Shown here: piece after piece, positions 1 through 8,340 of the stretch
Layout: each line of letters starts with the position of its first letter
Numbering within the stretch: position 1 is the first letter of the stretch
Assembly: GCA_021324365.1 (NCBI GenBank)
Contig: JAJPJE010000100.1
Coordinates: 1 to 64,000 of the forward strand
Direction: 5' to 3'
DNA length: 64,000 nt
Source: Terriglobia bacterium
GTDB taxonomy: Bacteria > Acidobacteriota > Terriglobia > Terriglobales > Acidobacteriaceae
Notes under the pieces: generated by a model
Database searches by the model: none
What the model was told of the DNA's origin: nothing
The model's input: the letters and a program-made list of their open reading frames with translations, nothing else
Made by a program: the position numbers and the translations under genes

Positions 1-122
1 TCGCCGGGGCAGACAAACATCGGGTACACGAAGTTGTCGGGTGAAAGGCGCGTTTCACGGACCATGCTGCGAATGGCGTCGGTGCGGCGCAGCCGCCGCA
101 TGCGGGTGACTGGGAAGTTCAT
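1..122 (-). CDS. hemB: Porphobilinogen synthase (delta-aminolevulinate dehydratase), N-terminal fragment
   Basis: Only the first 40 codons are inside the window; the gene runs off the left edge. The translation opens [20 protein letters not shown] and continues with [20 protein letters not shown], which is the typical N-terminus of HemB, the cytoplasmic enzyme that condenses two 5-aminolevulinate molecules to porphobilinogen in haem synthesis. The catalytic lysines and metal site lie outside the window. The ATG at 122 is preceded on the minus strand by GAGGGA, a good ribosome binding site, and by TAGAAT, a possible -10 box. It is divergent from mutS2. Confidence 0.85.
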   Translation of the reverse strand, partial: MNFPVTRMRRLRRTDAIRSMVRETRLSPDNFVYPMFVCPG

Positions 123-207
123 GGTCCCTCAATTCTAAATCCGCCAGTCCAGCCCTGGCCCGATTTGCGTGTACATGAGGGCCGTGACGGCGATCACAGC
201 GTGTTTT

Positions 208-312
208 TCACCACGGAGACACAGAAAGGTAGGTAATCGGGTAATTGGTAATAGGTAATTGAAAGGCGTCCCGGCGATGAGCTTGGTTACCTATTACCTA
301 TCACCAATTACC
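208..312. repeat. Intergenic palindromic repeat cluster upstream of mutS2
   Basis: Two repeat types lie side by side. Positions 208-228 carry a CACCACGGAGACACAGA motif that recurs in reverse near 2909-2931 and in degenerate form at 14026 and 42358. Positions 240-258 (GGTAATTGGTAATAGGTAA) are mirrored by 285-312, whose reverse complement begins GGTAATTGGTGATAGG. The two arms could form a long imperfect hairpin. A relative of the GGTAATTG unit occurs at 41158-41178. Function unknown; this looks like a dispersed intergenic element. Confidence 0.7.
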
Positions 313-338
313 TATCCGAACTTGCTACGATAGAGCCG

Positions 339-2861
339 ATGCCTCCTCTGCTCCATACCAGCGCCCAAGTGCTGGAATTTAGTGCCTTGCGTGACCTGGT
401 TCGCGGCTATGCCTGGTCCCCGCTGGGACACGCGCGAGTGTCCGCGCTCGAGCCGGTTTCCGATCTTGACTGGATCGAAAACCAGCAGCAGATGGCGGCT
501 GAGATCCGCGAGTTCCTGCGCGCTGGAGGCCGTTTCGATTTCGCCGGGTTGCTCGACCCACGCCAGGAACTTGCGAAGGCGCGCATCGAAGGGGCAGCGC
601 TTGATCCCGCGCAGATTCGCGAAATCCTGCTGGTGGCCGATCGGGCCGACGAGTGGAGCGCGATCCTGCGCAATCCGCCAAATGCGATGCGGGCTCCAGC
701 AGATCCCAGGTTAGCCCAAAAGCAGGGCGAACCTGGGCCACCAGAAGCTTCGGCGTGGCCGGCGATCATGCGGCTATGTTCGGGGCTGGCGGAGTTTACG
801 GATCTGCTGCGCGCCTTTCGCAACAGGATCAATCCCGACGGCACGCTCGACGATCATGCCTCGCCCGAGTTGGCACGCATCCGCCGCGAGATCGAAAAGC
901 AGCGCCGCACCATTCGCGAATCGCTGAACCGCTATCTTCGCAACCTCTCAGAAGGCGGCACGCTGCAGGAAGAACTGGTCACGATTCGCGGCGAACGTTT
1001 CGTGATTCCCGTAAAAGTGGAACAGAAACGGCGCGTGCAGGGGGTGGTGCACGGCGTCAGCTCCAGCGGGCAGACAGTTTTTGTCGAGCCGCTAGAGACC
1101 ATCGAGCAGAACAACGAACTGGTTCGCCTGCTCGAAGACGAACTCGCGGAAGTCCATCGCATTCTGCTGGAGATGACGCGTAAGCTCGGAGAACACGCCG
1201 CCGATATTGCGCAGGCAACCGAAATTCTCGGCGAACTGGAATTGCAGTTTGCCAAAGCGCGCTTCGCGAACGATTACAACTGCGTGCAAGCGAAGTTCCT
1301 CACTGCCCCACTCAAGCCAACAGAAGGCTTGAATGGGCCACCCCAACCGGCTCTACTTCTCTTCAAAGCTCGACACCCGCTGCTCGAGCGCAATCTCAAA
1401 GCAAAGCGTGCAGACGTCGTGCCGATCAGCGTTGAGCTCACCTGCGAACAACGCCAACTCGTGATTACGGGTCCGAACACCGGCGGCAAGACGGTTTCGC
1501 TCAAGACTATTGGCCTGCTCGCGCTGATGGCGCAGTCCGGTATCCCAATTCCCGCCGATCGCGCCGAACTCCCGGTATTCGACGCCGTGCTGGCCGACAT
1601 CGGCGACTACCAGTCGATCGAGCAGAACCTCTCGACGTTTTCGGCACACGTCACCAACATCCATTTCATCTCGCGCACTGCCACTCGCGATTCTCTCGTC
1701 TTGCTCGACGAACTCGGATCAGCCACGGACCCCGAAGGAGGCGCCGCGCTGGCTGTCGCAATCGCGGACCACTTCCGGCGCGTGGGCGCAATTTCGGTGA
1801 TTTCGACGCACCATACCTCGCTGAAGGTCTACGGTGCAAACACGCCCAGCGTGTTAAACGCAGCCGTCGGCTTTGACGAGCACACGCTTCAACCAACTTA
1901 CGAATTGCGCGTTGGCATTCCCGGCGCCTCGGCGGGCATCAACATCGCGCAGCGCCTCGGGCTGAATCCGTCGATCATTGAAGCCGCCTGCACCCGCGTC
2001 GGCACCCAGACGCAGGACATTTCCAAGTTTCTCGACCGCCTGCATTCGGAATTGGGAGAAGTTGAAAACGAGCGCGCCGACCTGAAGCGCAAAGAACAGG
2101 ATGTCGCACGCGAACGCGGCCGCCTGGCTGCCGAAGGCATGAAAGAGCAGCGGGCGAAGCTCAAGGAGATGGAACAGAAGCTCGAAGGCCTGATTCACGA
2201 CCTCGAGTATCGGGTGCGCGAAACCGTGAACGCAGTTCAGGATCGTGCCGCCGCTACCAAGCTTTCGAAAGACGCCGAGCGGCGCGTGGCAAAAATGCGC
2301 CGCGAATTCCGCGAGCAGTTCGATAACACCATCGTGGCGCACACGACGGGCGCCGACCGCAACGATCCCAATGCCCGTCCCGATCTTGTACAGCACGTCT
2401 CCGAGGGCGACACCATCAAGCTGCGTTCGGTGAACCGCACGGCAGTGGTTCGCCGCAAGATCAACGAAGATCTGTTCGAAGTCGAGGCCGGCGTGATCAA
2501 GATGCGCATCCCGCGCGCTGACATTGCACAGGTCGTTGCGCATGCCAGCGATAATCCGGTTGCTGCTGCCCGCGCCCGTGGCATTAATGTGCAACTGCGT
2601 AGTGACGATCTGAGTGCCCCTACGGAACTCAATGTCATCGGTCAGAACGTGGACGACGCCACCCGCGAAGTCGAGAAGTTTGTCGATCGAGCGTTCCTCG
2701 CGGGGATGCCGCGCGTACGCATCGTGCATGGCAGCGGCATGGGGATACTCCGCAAAGCTCTCCGTTCCTTTCTGCAAAAACATCCGCACGTTGCAAATGT
2801 GAGCGAGCCGCCCCAGAACGAAGGGGGTGGCGGGGCGACAGTTGTGGATCTACGGATTTAG
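339..2861 (+). CDS. mutS2: Endonuclease MutS2
   Basis: MutS2 is a MutS-like ATPase with a C-terminal nuclease. It acts against homologous recombination or in rescue of collided ribosomes, depending on species. The 840-residue protein has the MutS core with Walker A GPNTGGKT at residues 378-385 and the Walker B/signature stretch LVLLDELGSATDPEGG. A charged coiled coil follows (about 565-640), then a C-terminal Smr domain with the HGSGMG motif. Two stretches near residues 123-133 and 323-333 coincide with DNA palindromes and look like in-frame insertions; the protein is slightly longer than the usual 780-800 residues. TGCTACGAT, an extended -10-like sequence, ends only about 12 bases before the ATG, so the transcript may be nearly leaderless. 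Confidence 0.95.
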   Translation: MPPLLHTSAQVLEFSALRDLVRGYAWSPLGHARVSALEPVSDLDWIENQQQMAAEIREFLRAGGRFDFAGLLDPRQELAKARIEGAALDPAQIREILLVADRADEWSAILRNPPNAMRAPADPRLAQKQGEPGPPEASAWPAIMRLCSGLAEFTDLLRAFRNRINPDGTLDDHASPELARIRREIEKQRRTIRESLNRYLRNLSEGGTLQEELVTIRGERFVIPVKVEQKRRVQGVVHGVSSSGQTVFVEPLETIEQNNELVRLLEDELAEVHRILLEMTRKLGEHAADIAQATEILGELELQFAKARFANDYNCVQAKFLTAPLKPTEGLNGPPQPALLLFKARHPLLERNLKAKRADVVPISVELTCEQRQLVITGPNTGGKTVSLKTIGLLALMAQSGIPIPADRAELPVFDAVLADIGDYQSIEQNLSTFSAHVTNIHFISRTATRDSLVLLDELGSATDPEGGAALAVAIADHFRRVGAISVISTHHTSLKVYGANTPSVLNAAVGFDEHTLQPTYELRVGIPGASAGINIAQRLGLNPSIIEAACTRVGTQTQDISKFLDRLHSELGEVENERADLKRKEQDVARERGRLAAEGMKEQRAKLKEMEQKLEGLIHDLEYRVRETVNAVQDRAAATKLSKDAERRVAKMRREFREQFDNTIVAHTTGADRNDPNARPDLVQHVSEGDTIKLRSVNRTAVVRRKINEDLFEVEAGVIKMRIPRADIAQVVAHASDNPVAAARARGINVQLRSDDLSAPTELNVIGQNVDDATREVEKFVDRAFLAGMPRVRIVHGSGMGILRKALRSFLQKHPHVANVSEPPQNEGGGGATVVDLRI
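705..742 (+). repeat. In-gene palindromic repeat, copy A (inside mutS2)
   Basis: The arms 705-717 (CCCAGGTTAGCCC) and 725-737 (GGGCGAACCTGGG) are inverted repeats with one mismatch in 13, around a 7-base loop AAAAGCA; the right arm runs on into CCACC. It is in frame, adding about 11-15 residues in a loop of the MutS core. It shares layout with copy B at 1307-1343. Confidence 0.75.
1307..1343 (+). repeat. In-gene palindromic repeat, copy B (inside mutS2)
   Basis: The arms 1307-1318 (CCCACTCAAGCC) and 1326-1337 (GGCTTGAATGGG) are inverted repeats with one mismatch in 12, around the loop AACAGAA, followed by CCACCC. The right half (1322-1343) matches 3691-3712 in dnaG at all but two of 22 positions. 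Confidence 0.75.
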
Positions 2862-2908
2862 TTTCACTCTAGAGGCACCGAGTCCACAGGCGATTTCTGA
2901 CCTGTTTC

Positions 2909-2931
2909 TCCATACCTCCGTGTCTCCGTGT
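2909..2931 (-). repeat. Reverse copy of the ACCACGGAGACAC intergenic motif
   Basis: CATACCTCCGTGTCTCCGTG at 2911-2930, read on the minus strand, matches the CACGGAGACAC motif at 208-228. It lies between mutS2 and dnaG, so the two copies flank mutS2 in opposite orientation. No other element was recognised in this gap. Confidence 0.5.
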
Positions 2932-3046
2932 GATCTGGTTTTGCTATTGATCGGCGCGTTTGTGCACAGCTTTCGCACAGGTCATGCTTAAATCGTAATT
3001 TCCCTCGCTGGCGCAAGCGCCTCCCCTGCGGCAAACTAGATCGTTC

Positions 3047-4939
3047 ATGCCTAGCGCTCTCGATTTCAAAGACCAGCTCAAGCAGCAGGCCGACATCGTC
3101 CGCATCATCGGCGAATACGTGAAGCTGCGAAAATCCGGCGCGCAAAATTTTCAGGGACTGTGCCCCTTCCACAAGGAAAAGACGCCGTCATTCTCAGTGC
3201 ACGCCACTCGCGGTTACTACCACTGCTTCGGCTGCGGCGAGTCGGGCGACGTCTACAAGTTTCTGCAAAAGATCGAGGGCATCAGCTTCGGTGAAGCCGT
3301 GCGTGAGCTGGCACAAAAGCTCGGTGTCCCCATGCCGAAGATGCAGTTCGACTCGCCTGCCGAGCAGCGCGAAGCCGCTCTCCGCATGAAGCTGCTCGAT
3401 ATACACGAGCGCGCATGCTCGTGGTTCCAGGAGCAATTGCGCAAGCCGGAAGCAGCGCATGCGCGCGAGTATCTCGCCGGACGCGGTCTGAATGCGGAGA
3501 TGATCGCGAAATTCCGCATCGGCTACGCGCCCGAGTCGGGGTTCCTGCTGCGCGATCGTCTCCGAGGGGAATTCGATGACGAGTTGCTGAAAGCGAGTGG
3601 GTTGTTTTCTTGGAAGGAGGCAGGCGAGGCCGGCGCTGAGCACAGTCGAAGTGGCGGCCGCGCCACCGTGCAGGTCCCACCCACGGCAAAAGAAGGCCTG
3701 AATGTGCCACCCACTTACTACTCTAAGTTTCGCGACCGCATTATGTTCCCGATCTGCAATGAGGCCGGGCGCGTGATCGCATTCACCGGACGTACGCTCG
3801 CGGCCGACGAAAAATCAGGACCTAAGTATCTAAACTCCCCCGAAACGTCGATCTATTCGAAGTCGCGCGTGCTTTTCAACCTGAATCACGCCAAGGAGCC
3901 GATTCGCAAACTGGAATACGCCATCCTGGTCGAAGGACAGATGGACTGCATTTCCGTTTACGCCGCTGGCTTTCACAACGTAATCGCCTCGTCCGGCACC
4001 GCGTTTACCGATGCACAAGCGCGTCTGGTCGGACGTTTCAGCCACCGTATCGTCGTGAACTTTGATCCCGACACGGCCGGTGCCGCCGCCGCGGAGCGTT
4101 CCCTTGCGCTGCTGGTCGAAGAAGACTTCGAGATCAAAGTTCTGACACTGGAGTCCGGCTTCGACCCTGACCTGTTCATTCGCAAGAAGGGCGCGAATGC
4201 CTACGCCGCGGCGCTGAAAGCAGCTCCGCGCTACTTCGACTACCTCATCGACCGCGCTCGCTCCAAGTTCCCCGTCCGAACGCCCGAAGGAAAAGTCAAG
4301 GCGCTGAACTACCTGCTGCCCCACATCCAGCGCGTTCCCAGCCGAATTGCCCGCATGGAACTGGCTGGTGAAATCTCGCAGAAGATTGGCATCGATTCTG
4401 CCGTTCTCGCGCAGGAGCTCAAAAGCGCCGCAACTTCGCGCACCTCTCATTCTGTCAAGCAACTGACCTCCGTCCAGGTCACCGACTCCGAACGTATCCT
4501 CGTCCGCGCATTGGCTACTCAAAGCGAACTTCACGGCGGACACACCTCCACTCGCGAAGGAGCTGATGAAGAGTTCGATCCTGCCCTCCAGGCACGATTT
4601 GTGTTGGAACAGGAACCGCTCCACCAGGGACTCACCGCCGAGTCGCTACTCAGTGCCATGCTTGCCGCGCCTGACACCGACCCGACCAGCCTCGATCTAT
4701 CAGAAGCCGATCGTCGCCTGCTTTCCCAATGCCTGCTCCACGAAGACGAGGAACTTACCCCCGAGTTGTTGGAAGGCGCCATCCTCTCCCTGCGCCGCCG
4801 TAGCCTCGAACGTCGCCAGCGCCAGATTCGCGCCGAGATTCTTGAAGCCGAGCGCCGAAACGACTCTGCTACGCTTTCCCACCTGTTGCGCGAAAAGATT
4901 GAAGTAGATCGGGCCTTGAACCAGTCGCATCCATCCTGA
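3047..4939 (+). CDS. dnaG: DNA primase DnaG
   Basis: DnaG makes RNA primers for chromosome replication at the fork together with DnaB. The N-terminal CHC2 zinc finger is visible (C39, H42, C60, C63 in CPFHKEKTPSFS and YYHCFGCGESGD). The TOPRIM domain follows, with glutamate E296 in LVEGQMD and the metal-binding DPD at D340/D342 (VVNFDPDTAG). A helical C-terminal DnaB-binding region ends the 630-residue protein. Residues about 193-223 are a Gly/Pro-rich insert coinciding with palindromic DNA at 3651-3712, between the zinc finger and TOPRIM domains. It stands just before rpoD, as in the classical macromolecular synthesis operon, but with a 308-base gap. Confidence 0.96.
   Translation: MPSALDFKDQLKQQADIVRIIGEYVKLRKSGAQNFQGLCPFHKEKTPSFSVHATRGYYHCFGCGESGDVYKFLQKIEGISFGEAVRELAQKLGVPMPKMQFDSPAEQREAALRMKLLDIHERACSWFQEQLRKPEAAHAREYLAGRGLNAEMIAKFRIGYAPESGFLLRDRLRGEFDDELLKASGLFSWKEAGEAGAEHSRSGGRATVQVPPTAKEGLNVPPTYYSKFRDRIMFPICNEAGRVIAFTGRTLAADEKSGPKYLNSPETSIYSKSRVLFNLNHAKEPIRKLEYAILVEGQMDCISVYAAGFHNVIASSGTAFTDAQARLVGRFSHRIVVNFDPDTAGAAAAERSLALLVEEDFEIKVLTLESGFDPDLFIRKKGANAYAAALKAAPRYFDYLIDRARSKFPVRTPEGKVKALNYLLPHIQRVPSRIARMELAGEISQKIGIDSAVLAQELKSAATSRTSHSVKQLTSVQVTDSERILVRALATQSELHGGHTSTREGADEEFDPALQARFVLEQEPLHQGLTAESLLSAMLAAPDTDPTSLDLSEADRRLLSQCLLHEDEELTPELLEGAILSLRRRSLERRQRQIRAEILEAERRNDSATLSHLLREKIEVDRALNQSHPS
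3651..3712 (+). repeat. In-gene palindromic repeat, copy C (inside dnaG)
   Basis: Positions 3651-3666 form the palindrome GTGGCGGCCGCGCCAC. Positions 3691-3712 (starting AGAAGGCCTGAATG, ending GCCACCC) match the right half of copy B in mutS2 at 20 of 22 bases. The inverted pairing of copy C itself is weak, so it is a degenerate member. It encodes a Gly/Pro-rich linker that the primase fold does not need. Confidence 0.6.
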
Positions 4940-5120
4940 ATAAGATGACATTAATCCACGCCGTTTCCATTCTGGTAAGTCATGGATTCTCAGGGACTTT
5001 TGGTGAAAATTCAGTTCACATTTCTTCCCTTAACCAGAAACCAAAGCCCTTCCAGGGCCATCTATATGAGGGCGGCGCACAACTTCGGAGAAAAAACAAG
5101 TCTGAAACGTGAATTGTGGG

Positions 5121-5149
5121 TTACTAGCAGAGTGTCTGTATGCTAAAAT
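5121..5149 (+). promoter_or_regulatory. Candidate promoter of rpoD in the 308-base dnaG-rpoD gap
   Basis: The gap 4940-5247 has no gene. It holds a TGCTAAAAT extended -10 at 5141-5149 with a weak -35 TTACTA at 5121-5126 (17-base spacer). Transcription from here would give a leader of about 90 bases before rpoD. The same TGCTAAAAT string precedes the gene at 55883. Nothing else was recognised in the gap. Confidence 0.45.
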
Positions 5150-5247
5150 TCGAAGGTTTCCGCCCACGAAGTTCCTGACAAGTCCCACAGAATCAATGTT
5201 CGGGAAGACAAACTTCTCCGAACGGGCGCCGCAAGGGGTATTCCGCT

Positions 5248-6948
5248 TTGGCGATTGACGATAAGTACGATATCAAACAGCTCATCGACGCAGGGAAAGA
5301 AAAGGGGTATCTGACCTACAACGAGGTCAACGACCTGATCCCAAATGATATTCACTCTCCCGACGACCTCGATGATCTCTTAACCACCATTGGCACCCAG
5401 GGAATCGATCTCCTCGAAGGGTCCAAGCTGCCTTCTACGGCACTGGACAAGCGCTTTGAAGGCGAACTCGAAGGAGAAGAAGGTGAAGAGGTCGAACTCG
5501 ATCTCACGCCGGGTGCACTCGAAAAAACGAATGATCCCGTTCGCATGTACCTGCGCGAAATGGGAACGGTCCCACTTCTTACCCGCGAAGGCGAAGTTGA
5601 AATCGCAAAGCGCATTGAGCGCGGACAACTGAAGGTCCTGAAGGCGATCTCGCGTTCCGCCATCGTAATTCGCGAAATTGTCGGCCTCGGTGAAGACCTG
5701 AAAAAAGGTGTTCGCTCGATCAAGGAAGTCGTCACCTTCGATGAAGAAGAAATCACCGAAGAAGTGTTGATGAACCGGTTAAAAGATTTCACCGGCAAGA
5801 TCGACGAGATCGGAAAACATTACAAGAAAGCGGCTGGACTCACCGAAAAATTGCAAGCTCTGCCTGCTCCCAAGCGCAAGACGCCAGCAGGCCGCAAGGC
5901 ACGCTGGGCGCTTGGGCGTGAACTGGTAAAGCTGTCGCGTGGCATTCGGAAGCTCGGCTTCACCAATAACGAACGCAAGCGACTCATCGACCGCGTAAAC
6001 AAAACGGTTGACACCCTGCGCGCTCTCGAGCGCCAGGTGGAATCGATCGAGCGGCGTGTCGAGCTTACCCGCAACGAGGATCAGAAGAAGGATCTTCGCA
6101 AGCAGGCTCGCCAGATTCGTGCCGACATGGAGCACCTGGAAGTCGAAGCCGGGGCAGCATTCCCCGAGCTGAAGCGCACGCAGCGCGACATCATCCAGGG
6201 CGACATGGACGCCGAGCAGGCGAAGCGCGAGCTCATCGAAGCCAACCTGCGACTGGTTGTTTCGATTGCGAAGAAATACACCAATCGCGGACTCCAGTTC
6301 CTCGACCTGATTCAGGAAGGCAATATTGGCCTGATGAAAGCCGTGGACAAGTTCGAGTATCGCCGTGGCTACAAGTTCTCCACGTACGCAACATGGTGGA
6401 TCCGCCAGGCAATTACGCGCGCGATTGCCGACCAGGCCCGCACCATCCGTATTCCCGTGCACATGATCGAAACGATCAACAAGCTGATCCGCACTTCGCG
6501 CCAGCTGGTGCAGGAACTCGGACGCGAACCTACGTCGGAAGAAATCGCAAAGCGAATGGATATTCCCGTCGCGAAGGTCCGCAAAGTCCTGAAGATCGCG
6601 CAGGAACCCATCTCGCTGGAAACTCCGATTGGCGAAGAAGAAGATTCGCACCTCGGCGACTTCATCGAAGACCGCGCTGTGGTCTCGCCGGCCGAAGCCG
6701 TGATCAACGTGAACCTGAAAGAGCAAACTGCTCAGGTTCTACGCACGCTGACGCCGCGCGAAGAGAAAGTCATCAAGATGCGCTTCGGATTGGAAGATGG
6801 CTCTGAGCACACGCTCGAAGAAGTCGGACAGTCCTTCGCGGTCACACGCGAACGGATCCGCCAGATCGAAGCGAAAGCGTTGCGCAAGCTGCGTCATCCG
6901 TCGCGTTCGCGCAAGCTGCGCGCGTTCTTGGACGGTGTCCGCGACTAA
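5248..6948 (+). CDS. rpoD: RNA polymerase primary sigma factor (sigma-70, RpoD)
   Basis: This is the housekeeping sigma factor that directs RNA polymerase to -10/-35 promoters. The 566-residue protein has region 1.1 ([20 protein letters not shown]), region 1.2 ([20 protein letters not shown]), a non-conserved coiled-coil region, region 2 ([20 protein letters not shown] and [14 protein letters not shown]), region 3, and region 4 with the helix-turn-helix ending in [19 protein letters not shown]. The start is TTG at 5248: there is no ATG or GTG before region 1.1, and AGGGG lies 9-13 bases upstream (5234-5238). A terminator follows at 6984. Confidence 0.97.
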   Translation: MAIDDKYDIKQLIDAGKEKGYLTYNEVNDLIPNDIHSPDDLDDLLTTIGTQGIDLLEGSKLPSTALDKRFEGELEGEEGEEVELDLTPGALEKTNDPVRMYLREMGTVPLLTREGEVEIAKRIERGQLKVLKAISRSAIVIREIVGLGEDLKKGVRSIKEVVTFDEEEITEEVLMNRLKDFTGKIDEIGKHYKKAAGLTEKLQALPAPKRKTPAGRKARWALGRELVKLSRGIRKLGFTNNERKRLIDRVNKTVDTLRALERQVESIERRVELTRNEDQKKDLRKQARQIRADMEHLEVEAGAAFPELKRTQRDIIQGDMDAEQAKRELIEANLRLVVSIAKKYTNRGLQFLDLIQEGNIGLMKAVDKFEYRRGYKFSTYATWWIRQAITRAIADQARTIRIPVHMIETINKLIRTSRQLVQELGREPTSEEIAKRMDIPVAKVRKVLKIAQEPISLETPIGEEEDSHLGDFIEDRAVVSPAEAVINVNLKEQTAQVLRTLTPREEKVIKMRFGLEDGSEHTLEEVGQSFAVTRERIRQIEAKALRKLRHPSRSRKLRAFLDGVRD

Positions 6949-6950
6949 AT

Positions 6951-7103
6951 TGTGGGGCGGATATTCCTGTCTGCCCGGTTTTCAAGCCCGGTCCTGTGGC
7001 CGGGCTTTTTCATTTGTCGGGATTGTGCGGAGACGCGAGACCGCGCCTGCGCTCTCGAGCGTAGCGAGGATTGCTTGTGTGGCGCGGAAATTCTTGTCCG
7101 CGC
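6951..7103. repeat. Two copies of a GCGGA...TGTC(C/T)GC hairpin repeat
   Basis: Positions 6951-6976 (TGTGGGGCGGATATTCCTGT, then CTGCCC) and 7078-7103 (TGTGGCGCGGAAATTCTTGT, then CCGCGC) agree at 21 of 26 bases. In each, GCGGA pairs with the TGTC(C/T)GC half. The second copy extends to an outer arm ending CGCCACAA at 7105-7112. They look like short dispersed intergenic repeats; no role is evident. Confidence 0.6.
6984..7012 (+). terminator. Rho-independent terminator after rpoD
   Basis: AAGCCCGG (6984-6991) pairs with CCGGGCTT (7000-7007) around an 8-base loop and is followed by a T run. It lies 36 bases after the rpoD stop codon. Confidence 0.85.
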
Positions 7104-7112
7104 TACGCCACA

Positions 7113-7150
7113 AATAAAACAGCGGTGCCCGGCCTTCCGAACACCGCTGT
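7113..7150 (-). terminator. Rho-independent terminator of the TPR-protein gene
   Basis: On the minus strand ACAGCGGTG (7150-7142) pairs with CACCGCTGT (7127-7119) and is followed by TTTATTT. It lies about 20 bases after the stop codon at 7169. Confidence 0.85.
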
Positions 7151-7168
7151 CTCATGTGCTCCTAAGAC

Positions 7169-8275
7169 TTACTTCTTCTTCGCGGATTTACTCTTGCCGT
7201 AGCTGGTTTCTACCGTCGCTCCCATGCTTGCCAGCATCTGCTTGGCGGGATCCGCAAACTGGCCGGTAGGAGCAAGCTCCAGGTACTTGTTGAAGGCTTC
7301 CTCCGTTCCGGGAGGCGCTTCCATCTTGTTGCCTTTTAGTGTCGCCTTGCCCATCAGGTTTACGCCCTTCCAGTAGTAAGCGTCGGCCTTGGTCGGATCG
7401 GCGGCAATGACCTTGTCGAAGGTCGCTATCGCTTGATCCACTTTGCCTGTATTCGTCAATACTGCACCCTCGTTGAACTCATACGTCGCAGACTTGGTCG
7501 GATCGGCGGTCGCAGCCTGCTGGTAGCTCTGGATCGCGTCGTCAGGAAGTCCGGCCTTCAACTGAGCGTCGGCAAGATTGTTGTAGTAGGCGCCCAGCAA
7601 CTCCGGCTTCACCGGCGGATTCTCCGCCTTAGCCATATCCAGGGCCTTCTTGTAGTTGTCAATAGCCTGCATCAACTCGGGCTTAGCAGCGGCTTTGTCA
7701 GGATTATTGGCCGCTTGCAGTCTCTGATAGTCCGCCAGCTTGAAGAACAGCAGGTGATGCGTAGTGTCGCCCTGCGTCGCCTGTGTCATGATCTCCACTG
7801 CCTTCGCATAGTCTTTGGCATCGGCAGCAGTCTTCGCTTCGGCAAGGCTCTGATTCAGACCTTTGATCTTTGCGTTTTCCTTCTGCGCCTCTTCAATCTT
7901 CTTGCGCTCTTCTTCAGTGGGAACGTTGCCGCCTCTAGCCTTCTCCTTCTGCAAATCAAACTCGATGTTGTTTTCGATTGTCGATTTCAGAGGAACATTG
8001 TTGAAGGTGAGAACCGTCAAGTTGCCGTTCATCAACGAGAACGTGTACGTTCCGCAAACAACGCCCAGCGAGAAGTAATCGCCATTCTTGTTGGTCTTGA
8101 AATCGTAGGTGCGCCCACTCTCCTTGCTTTGGATATGGACAACCGCATTCGGCATCGGTTTGCCGTTCTCGTCCTTCACCGTGCCTTTAACGGTACAGAC
8201 TTCCGTTGCCCATCCTGCGGGCACGAAAATCACTATCGCCGCCAACGTCAGTAACATCGACGTAAATCTCTTCAT
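7169..8275 (-). CDS. Exported CnaB-like/TPR protein
   Basis: No known enzyme. The start ATG at 8275 was chosen because it follows GGAGGG and opens a clear signal peptide (MKRFTSMLLTLAAIVIFVPA, cleavage near GWA-TEV); longer readings lack one. The mature protein (368 codons in all) begins with a carboxypeptidase regulatory-like beta-sandwich (about 25-105: VKGTVKDENGKPMPNAVVHI). A Lys/Glu-rich coil follows, then at least four TPR units (about 150-340: AIATFDKVIAADPTKADAYY). The end is Lys-rich. The design matches the tandem pair at 56690 and 57744, so these are probably members of one family of envelope proteins, perhaps scaffolds for protein assembly (inference). Confidence 0.8.
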   Translation of the reverse strand: MKRFTSMLLTLAAIVIFVPAGWATEVCTVKGTVKDENGKPMPNAVVHIQSKESGRTYDFKTNKNGDYFSLGVVCGTYTFSLMNGNLTVLTFNNVPLKSTIENNIEFDLQKEKARGGNVPTEEERKKIEEAQKENAKIKGLNQSLAEAKTAADAKDYAKAVEIMTQATQGDTTHHLLFFKLADYQRLQAANNPDKAAAKPELMQAIDNYKKALDMAKAENPPVKPELLGAYYNNLADAQLKAGLPDDAIQSYQQAATADPTKSATYEFNEGAVLTNTGKVDQAIATFDKVIAADPTKADAYYWKGVNLMGKATLKGNKMEAPPGTEEAFNKYLELAPTGQFADPAKQMLASMGATVETSYGKSKSAKKK

Positions 8276-8340
8276 TTCAGCCCTCCGGCTAATCTCCCTG
8301 CCAATATGATTGCAGAAAAACAGTGCTGATCTGCCGGGAA

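Noticed and set aside
1854..2789. Minus-strand open frame of 311 codons opposite mutS2
   Set aside because: Shadow of mutS2, caused by high GC content.
5779..6726. Minus-strand open frame of 315 codons opposite rpoD
   Set aside because: Shadow of rpoD; no ribosome binding site or recognisable protein.
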